A DNA stretch of 8,723 nucleotides from CAG-882 sp050874385 (GTDB taxonomy: Bacteria > Bacillota > Clostridia > Lachnospirales > Lachnospiraceae), in contig JBNMKO010000117.1 in assembly GCA_050874385.1 (NCBI GenBank), positions 1-8,723 of the forward strand, written 5' to 3'. The position numbers and the translations under genes were made by a program. The notes beneath the pieces are model-generated. The model was not told the origin of the DNA and did not search any database. It was given only the letters and a program-made list of their open reading frames with translations. Shown one piece after another: positions 4,882 through 8,723 of the stretch (position 1 is its first letter; every line of letters starts with the position of its first letter).

Positions 4882-5880
4882 CTACTTGAGACATTCCTTA
4901 AACACTCTCAGCGCATTTTTATAGAAAATCTTCTCTATATCCGTCTCGCTAAAGCCTGCGACAGCAAGAGCATCGTGGAGTTTAGGAAGATATGACGCAT
5001 CGGCAAGCTCAATCTTTCCTCCTATGCCGTCAAAATCCGAGCCGAGCGCCATCACATCCATACCTCCGAGATTTGTTATATACTTCACATGGCTAACCAT
5101 GTCATCAATCCTGCTCTCAACATTCTCTCCCGCGTGTCCGTCAGAATTTAAAAATGCACCACAATAATTTAACCCCGTGACACAGCCTCTCTGCCCAAAC
5201 GCCTTTATCATGTCATCCGTAAGATTTCTCACATGAGGGCTCATCGCCCTCGCATTTGAATGGCTCGCCACAAAAGGCTTGCTTGTATTGTTGTATATAT
5301 CCCAGAAACCCGCGTCCGAAAGATGTGACACATCTATGACTATTCCAAGCCTCTCCATCTCTTCAATAAACTCAAAACCTTTCTCTTTAAGCCCCTTAGA
5401 GGCATCCTCATGGTATGTACAGCTCCCGTCGCTGTTGTAGACAACATAGTTAGGGTAGGCAAGCTCATTCTCATGGTTCCATGTAAGAGTCATCATCCTC
5501 AGCCCAAGCCTGTAGTAATTTCTCAACATCTCAAGACTTCCGGCACAGATATCACCCTCCTCGCCCGTGAGGAGCGCGGACATTTTTCCTGCTCTCATAT
5601 TCTCCTCGATATCCGCATAGCTTCTCACCTGTGAGATGATATCCCTATTTTTCTTCATCTCCTCATAAAAAATGTCCACAAGCTTCATGCCATCCAAAAG
5701 CACATTTTCCGAATACTCTTTATTGATGTAAACCGCAAAGCACTGGAGCATGTAATCGCCCTTTTTCATCTTCATCAAGTCAAGGTGATGGTCATTCTGC
5801 CTAAGCTCCGATTTTTTATTATTCTTCCTGTCGTACATAATCGCCGACAACGTATCACAGTGCATGTCAAAAACCTTCAT
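4882..5880 (-). CDS. Membrane-dipeptidase family (peptidase M19) zinc dipeptidase
   Basis: This 332-aa enzyme is a renal-dipeptidase-type metallo-hydrolase that cleaves dipeptides, often with D-residues at the second position. The binuclear zinc ligands can be placed: H7 and D9 (MHCDT), the bridging Glu in LLTGEEGD (E107), H186 (DVSHLSD) and H207 (ASHSNAR). The catalytic-region Asp is in GSDFDG (282). Length is normal for bacterial members. It has no signal peptide or lipid anchor, so it is cytoplasmic. The ATG at 5880 follows GGGAG by about 10 bases and overlaps the stop of a GGDEF remnant as ATGA, a mark of former translational coupling. It lies downstream of the NlpC/P60 gene on the same strand, which suggests a shared role in degrading muropeptides to amino acids. 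No clear terminator is visible below 4882. Confidence 0.93.
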   Translation of the reverse strand: MKVFDMHCDTLSAIMYDRKNNKKSELRQNDHHLDLMKMKKGDYMLQCFAVYINKEYSENVLLDGMKLVDIFYEEMKKNRDIISQVRSYADIEENMRAGKMSALLTGEEGDICAGSLEMLRNYYRLGLRMMTLTWNHENELAYPNYVVYNSDGSCTYHEDASKGLKEKGFEFIEEMERLGIVIDVSHLSDAGFWDIYNNTSKPFVASHSNARAMSPHVRNLTDDMIKAFGQRGCVTGLNYCGAFLNSDGHAGENVESRIDDMVSHVKYITNLGGMDVMALGSDFDGIGGKIELADASYLPKLHDALAVAGFSETDIEKIFYKNALRVFKECLK

Positions 5881-6077
5881 AACATATTGTCTCCCATACT
5901 GTATATATTTATCGCATTCTTGATTTTCTTTGCCTTATAAAGCACTTCGTCAGCTTTTTTGTAGAGGACACTAAAATCTGATATTGTTTTTTTATCAAAA
6001 TGCGATTATGTATCTATGATAGCACTCACTATAGCCTTACGTCCATCATTTGTTTTTGCACATAACTTTATAATAGG
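5877..6077 (-). pseudogene. Degraded C-terminal fragment of a GGDEF (diguanylate cyclase) protein
   Basis: The frame ending in TGA at 5877-5879 reads FSVLYKKADEVLYKAKK then NAINIY. This is the classic last helix and strand of a GGDEF domain (consensus LYxxADxALYxAKxxG+Nxxxxy). Upstream an in-frame TAA (6006-6008) interrupts it. Beyond that, NDGRKAIVSAIIDT occupies the position expected for the TVSIGVA strand. Another in-frame TAA lies at 6078-6080. The GGDEF motif itself and everything N-terminal are absent, so cyclic di-GMP synthesis is impossible. The final ATGA overlaps the dipeptidase start, so the ancestor was probably an operon of cyclase and dipeptidase. The 42-codon tail may survive only because it carries the dipeptidase ribosome binding site. 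The clean tail is well supported; the part above 6006 is more tentative. Confidence 0.7.
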
Positions 6078-6244
6078 TTACTCTTACCATTGTGTCTAAA
6101 ATTATATCGTTATCCACAAAACATCTTTTGTAAATACTTTTTCATTACCACTCAAATCACTATAAAATAACAGTATATACATTATAATAGATAAAATTGT
6201 AAAGTTGCATTATCAACATAAAACGTGAAGCAACAATAATTTGT
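6078..6244. other. AT-rich intergenic sequence below the NlpC/P60 gene
   Basis: No intact gene is seen. A minus-strand frame near 6090-6150 reading VDNDIILDTMVR could be more of the decayed GGDEF protein in another frame, but this is weak. A TATAAT (minus strand, plus 6181-6186) lacks a good -35 box. GTTGC and GCAAC arms (6204-6234 region) are too short to call a terminator. Confidence 0.35.
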
Positions 6245-7294
6245 TCATATAAATATACTTCCCACTGCATACAGGCTCTCTACCAAATCAGGTCTAAACA
6301 GCTTAGAAGCCGGATTAAGGCTATTTACAACCACCCCATCGCTCCCGGCTCTCGCCGTCGAATGAATGTACCCGCCGTCCCCGATATACATCGCGATATG
6401 TCCCGGAAAGTACAGCAAATCCCCCTTTTCCATACATTCATATGGTATCTCATGCACCGCAAAACCCGGCACAAGCTTCGCATCGCGGTAAATATAAACT
6501 CCATTCAACATATATGCCATAGACGTAAGTCCTGAACAGTCTATCCCAAGCGGTGTCTTGCCGCCCCAGCGGTACTGCGTTCCAAGATAGTATTTGGCTG
6601 TCTGCACAAGCTTTTCCCTGAAAGCGTCCTCATCAAGCTTGGATATTTCATTTTCATCAAGAGGTTCTGCGTAGGGCTCAAGGCATGACTTTTTGATATA
6701 ACCTGTTCTGCCATCGTAGAGCCGCACACTCACATAGCCATTTTTTTCACAATCAGACTGTGCCTTTTCATTGTCTGATTTTTTATTGCTCTCACATACT
6801 ACTTCACTCACAGCATCACAATCAAGCCGTGATATTATTTCATCACAGCACATGAGAATTGCACCTCTTGTCACACTCATAAGTCTCACGGCGGACACAA
6901 AAGGAGCTGACATGATATCTGCCACAGCTTGTTTTACCTGCATAAATTTATATTCTTTATCCTGTGGACAACCTTCATATCCTTTTTTGAGGTATGTTAG
7001 TGAATTTTTGCATATTGAAATATCTTCGTATGAGCAAGGACAACTACCTACAGATGCAGAAATATCCCCACAGATTATGACATCACAGCTCCTCACATAG
7101 CCCTCATATCCATAGTCAGTTTTTATCCTTATAAAATCCCCCCTGCTGCCAACGCACCTTTTAATCACCTCAAATCTCTGACCGTACAAGCCCTCGTCCG
7201 ATATCGCGGATTTTTTCACGCCATCCCTTGTACACTTTACCTCACACGGAAGCTCGTAGATGCACACGCACATTTTGTTGAATATTCCTGTCAT
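6245..7294 (-). CDS. SH3 and NlpC/P60 domain cysteine peptidase (YkfC-like gamma-D-glutamyl-diamino-acid endopeptidase)
   Basis: This 349-aa protein probably cleaves the bond between gamma-D-Glu and the diamino acid in murein peptides. Two SH3-like regions come first (about 5-78, ending GYEGYVRSCDV, and about 135-208, ending DGRTGYIKKSCL). The C-terminal NlpC/P60 domain (about 228-349) carries YRWGGKTPLGIDCSGL with nucleophile C253, GHIAMYIG with H299, and YIHS with H311. The triad order and spacing match Bacillus YkfC. There is no signal peptide, which fits a cytoplasmic recycling enzyme rather than a wall autolysin. Start: ATG 7294, with GGAG 7 bases upstream; the in-frame GTG at 7300 almost touches that GGAG. 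The protein is unusually rich in cysteine (19 in 349), mostly in the N-terminal half. The M19 dipeptidase downstream could finish digestion of the released dipeptides. Confidence 0.9.
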   Translation of the reverse strand: MTGIFNKMCVCIYELPCEVKCTRDGVKKSAISDEGLYGQRFEVIKRCVGSRGDFIRIKTDYGYEGYVRSCDVIICGDISASVGSCPCSYEDISICKNSLTYLKKGYEGCPQDKEYKFMQVKQAVADIMSAPFVSAVRLMSVTRGAILMCCDEIISRLDCDAVSEVVCESNKKSDNEKAQSDCEKNGYVSVRLYDGRTGYIKKSCLEPYAEPLDENEISKLDEDAFREKLVQTAKYYLGTQYRWGGKTPLGIDCSGLTSMAYMLNGVYIYRDAKLVPGFAVHEIPYECMEKGDLLYFPGHIAMYIGDGGYIHSTARAGSDGVVVNSLNPASKLFRPDLVESLYAVGSIFI

Positions 7295-7379
7295 ATCCAC
7301 TCTCCATCACATATAAAACATTATATATAAAAATTTAAAATCAACCTGCTGCTCTCAACATCATATATATAATGTATTT

Positions 7380-7403
7380 ATCATAAAAATACTACTTTAT
7401 GAT
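7380..7403. promoter_or_regulatory. 8-bp inverted repeat upstream of the NlpC/P60 gene
   Basis: ATCATAAA (7380-7387) and TTTATGAT (7396-7403) form a perfect inverted repeat with an 8-base spacer. It lies about 90 bases upstream of the NlpC/P60 start and just below the HxlR terminator. It may be an operator or an AT-rich hairpin. I found no convincing promoter for the NlpC/P60 gene in 7295-7400. Confidence 0.3.
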
Positions 7404-7414
7404 TTTATCAGGAC

Positions 7415-7457
7415 AAAAAAATACCCTCCCTACTAGTTCGTCTAGCAAAGAAGGTAT
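7415..7457 (-). terminator. Rho-independent terminator of the HxlR transcription unit
   Basis: Positions 7421-7436 and 7442-7457 form a continuous 16-bp stem on the minus strand with four G-U pairs and a 5-base loop. A T-run follows (plus A at 7415-7421). It lies about 125 bases below the HxlR stop codon. Its outer arm touches the inverted-end segment 7455-7561. Confidence 0.8.
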
Positions 7458-7561
7458 ATAGCAAATTTAAAAATTTACTGCCTGATTTACAAATCCAAAT
7501 TACAACATCACTCTCCACAAAATCCACAGCATGCTTCTGTGTAAATATTTTTTGCTATATA
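7455..7561. repeat. 107-bp segment with terminal inverted repeats (possible MITE-like element)
   Basis: TATATAGCAAA (7455-7465) and TTTGCTATATA (7551-7561) are perfect 11-bp inverted repeats at the ends. The similarity extends imperfectly inward to ATTTAC (ending 7478) and GTAAAT (starting 7541), so each end is roughly 21-24 bp with a 3-base gap. The segment sits between the HxlR stop codon and its terminator. The internal 60 bases contain no start-supported ORF, though one minus-strand frame reads ACCGFCGE before a stop. It could be a miniature transposable element or simply a long stem-loop in the 3' untranslated region. Confidence 0.45.
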
Positions 7562-7580
7562 TATCTAAACATATTTTCCC

Positions 7581-7964
7581 TTATCTGCGATAATCACATT
7601 TCTGACATTGAACCATTTCCTTTTCACCGTCTTCTTTGTAAAAAATATCTGACCACTGACAAATACTTTGCAAAATTGGCACAACGGATTTTCCTTTTTC
7701 TGTCAAAGAATACTCGACTCTTGGCGGAATTTCATCATAAGATTGTCGGTCAACAATTCCATCTTCAATCATATCTTTCAATGTCGCCGCAAGAACGGCA
7801 TCCGTGATATTGTACATTTCCTTGCGGATTTCACTGTAACGCAGTCTTTCCTTGGCAGATAACACACATATAATGCGCGACTTCCATTTTCCTCCAAATA
7901 TTGTCAAACCATATTCAAGAGGACATCTTATATCATCATCCAACTTTTTCTTATATTTTGCCAT
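7581..7964 (-). CDS. HxlR-family winged-helix transcriptional regulator
   Basis: This 127-aa protein is a dimeric winged-helix DNA-binding regulator of the HxlR/YodB group. The family opening CPLEYGLTIFGGKWKSRII (residues 14-32) is present, followed by LRYSEIRKEMYNITDAVLAATLKDM (recognition helix) and the wing region PRVEYSLTEKG. C14 lies where redox-sensing members such as YodB and QorR carry their reactive cysteine. There is also C33 and a C-terminal CQKC (120-123) that could bind metal or form disulphides, so thiol or electrophile sensing is plausible but inferred. Start: ATG 7964, with AAGGTG 7 bases upstream. It lies 91 bases downstream of the FMN-binding protein gene on the same strand but also has its own promoter, with palindromes fitting autoregulation. 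Such regulators usually control a neighbouring flavin or redox enzyme. Confidence 0.93.
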   Translation of the reverse strand: MAKYKKKLDDDIRCPLEYGLTIFGGKWKSRIICVLSAKERLRYSEIRKEMYNITDAVLAATLKDMIEDGIVDRQSYDEIPPRVEYSLTEKGKSVVPILQSICQWSDIFYKEDGEKEMVQCQKCDYRR

Positions 7965-7973
7965 ACAAAATCA

Positions 7974-8011
7974 CCTTCAAACTATTAATTGGTTTCATTA
8001 TAGCTTGAAGG
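7974..8011. promoter_or_regulatory. Inverted repeat overlapping the HxlR -10 box and ribosome binding site
   Basis: CCTTCAAACTAT (7974-7985) and ATAGCTTGAAGG (8000-8011) are inverted copies, identical at 11 of 12 positions. The right arm overlaps the -10 box and the left arm carries the AAGG of the ribosome binding site. It could be an autoregulatory operator, or an mRNA hairpin hiding the ribosome binding site if transcription starts upstream. Confidence 0.45.
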
Positions 8012-8025
8012 CAATCTTTTTTGAA
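7997..8025 (-). promoter_or_regulatory. Predicted promoter of the HxlR gene
   Basis: The minus strand reads TTCAAA (plus 8020-8025), a 17-bp spacer and a perfect TATAAT (plus 7997-8002). Transcription should start near 7990, giving a leader of about 25 bases. Confidence 0.55.
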
Positions 8026-8027
8026 GT

Positions 8028-8047
8028 TACTATTAAATTTATTAGTA
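8028..8047. promoter_or_regulatory. 20-bp palindrome, candidate HxlR-family operator
   Basis: TACTATTAAA (8028-8037) and TTTATTAGTA (8038-8047) form a palindrome with nine of ten base pairs matching and no spacer. It lies three bases upstream of the predicted -35 box of the HxlR gene and nine bases downstream of the FMN-binding protein stop. TACTA/TAGTA-type palindromes are familiar targets of HxlR/YodB-type regulators. Confidence 0.55.
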
Positions 8048-8055
8048 TATTTTCA

Positions 8056-8451
8056 TTATATTTCTTTCTTATTGTCTGCTCCCGGTGTTGTCACAATCAC
8101 CTTTGAAGGTGTGATTACAAGTGCCCCCTTCGCGGTAGCCGCACCATTAAACATCTTCTCAACCATGGCTTTAAAGGTATCTACTAATTCTCCCTCTGTC
8201 AAATACTCGGCTGTTCCCTTAATCTGATATCCCTCAAGGTTCTGTGCATCGTATGCTGAAATAGCTATTTTTCCATTATTAGCCTTGATATTGTTTAATG
8301 TCGTCTCAAGAAAAACATCTCCCACAACAAGTTTGCCATCATCGGTCACATCCTTGAACGCAACCGGGACTACATTTGGTTCTCCATCCGCACATGTGGC
8401 AATATCCCACATACCATTTTTTAATACTTTGATTACTGATTCATTTAACAT
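8056..8451 (-). CDS. Small FMN-binding split-barrel protein (pyridoxamine-phosphate-oxidase-like family)
   Basis: This 131-aa protein resembles the Desulfovibrio FMN-binding protein and other single-domain PPOX-fold flavoproteins. It starts MLNESVIKVLKNG and continues WDIATCADGEPNVVPV, corresponding to the first barrel strands. GYQIKGTAEYL lies in the centre and GALVITPSKVIVTTPG at the end. These proteins bind FMN as dimers and act in flavin-dependent redox reactions of unknown substrate in anaerobes. The ATG at 8451 has a near-ideal AAGGAGG 8 bases upstream. Two minus-strand promoter candidates (TTGTCT with TATATT at a long 19-bp spacing, or weaker ones) exist in 8465-8505, none convincing. 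There is no terminator before the HxlR gene downstream, so some read-through co-transcription is likely. Pairing with a cysteine-bearing HxlR regulator suggests a redox or electrophile response. Confidence 0.88.
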   Translation of the reverse strand: MLNESVIKVLKNGMWDIATCADGEPNVVPVAFKDVTDDGKLVVGDVFLETTLNNIKANNGKIAISAYDAQNLEGYQIKGTAEYLTEGELVDTFKAMVEKMFNGAATAKGALVITPSKVIVTTPGADNKKEI

Positions 8452-8508
8452 TGAATATACCTCCTTCTCTTAATATACTTAATCATGGTCAAATATAGAC
8501 AAATGTGT

Positions 8509-8723
8509 TCAACTCACATTTTCTAACCAATATATTTTATTGTACTTCCAAAGCAGTTTACATTTTGAGGCATTAACCTTCTTACAGTGTTTTGTTGGGC
8601 TTTGAAAGTTCAGTGCTTTTAACTGTGGATACAAAGCTGTAACATATCCTCTATGGGTTTCACCATTTTTATATGTGTACTCAACCAAATCCCTGTGCCT
8701 AATTCCCAGCACATTATCTGTTG
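8509..8723 (-). CDS. C-terminal part of an unassigned protein, possibly an HNH/IscB-type nuclease
   Basis: The frame is open from the right edge to TGA at 8509, so the visible 70 or so residues are a C-terminus and the GTG at 8712 is probably internal. The segment is basic and aromatic: GIRHRDLVEYTYKNG, then ETHRGYVTALYP, and a lysine-rich stretch ending CKLLWKYNKIYWLE. The order of a GI+xxDxVEY strand, a GYV strand and a terminal KLLWxxxxIYW recalls the small beta-barrel tails of RRXRR/HNH (IscB-like) endonucleases, where such a domain recognises the target-adjacent DNA. This is a resemblance from memory, not a firm assignment. No nuclease motif can be checked because the rest lies outside. 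It ends about 57 bases before the start codon of the FMN-binding protein gene. Confidence 0.5.
   Translation of the reverse strand, partial: TDNVLGIRHRDLVEYTYKNGETHRGYVTALYPQLKALNFQSPTKHCKKVNASKCKLLWKYNKIYWLENVS

Noticed and set aside
7500..7540. Minus-strand peptide ending ACCGFCGE, like a metal-binding tail
   Set aside because: It has a stop codon a few codons upstream and no start or ribosome binding site, so there is no evidence that it is translated.

Overview
The window looks like a chromosomal segment of a spore-forming anaerobic Clostridia, most likely Lachnospiraceae. The reasons are a GerA-family spore germination protein, AT-rich intergenic DNA, strong GGAGG-type ribosome binding sites, some TTG starts, and an intracellular maltooligosaccharide-type GH13 enzyme. 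Every protein gene I can support lies on the minus strand, so the genes are read from high to low coordinates. All family names come from motifs read by eye; no database search was possible.

Right end (8723 to about 7415): the tail of a gene that enters from outside the window, a small FMN-binding (PPOX-type) protein, and an HxlR-family regulator with a cysteine before its winged helix. A near-perfect 20-bp palindrome and a second inverted repeat sit at the regulator's promoter. Downstream lies a 107-bp segment bounded by 11-bp perfect inverted ends (longer imperfect ends), next to a good terminator.

Middle right (7294 to 4882): an SH3 plus NlpC/P60 cysteine peptidase of YkfC type, a degraded diguanylate cyclase (GGDEF) remnant, and an M19 dipeptidase whose start codon overlaps the remnant's stop codon (ATGA). 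The peptidase and the dipeptidase together suggest cytoplasmic recycling of cell-wall peptides. Below the dipeptidase stop lies a second in-frame copy of its last codons.

Middle left (4448 to 2535): a 107-aa protein of unknown function that forms a complete single-gene transcription unit, with a promoter inside a TTGCACA-N11-TGTGCAA inverted repeat and a strong terminator. Then comes an orphan GerA A-subunit-like (possibly SpoVAF-like) membrane protein with a TTG start.

Left (2534 to 1): a 538-bp intergenic region holding a palindromic repeat block, a candidate plus-strand small RNA with promoter and terminator hairpin, and the rhaM promoter. Then come the L-rhamnose mutarotase gene and a GH13 alpha-amylase-family gene. 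The GH13 promoter is built into the mutarotase terminator and followed by a palindrome at the predicted transcription start. A TTGACA-type promoter at the extreme left edge points out of the window.

There is no large coherent new system here. The items most worth a second look are the candidate small RNA, the four inverted repeats at promoters, the GGDEF fossil coupled to the dipeptidase, the inverted-end element, and the possible HNH/IscB-like tail at the right edge.
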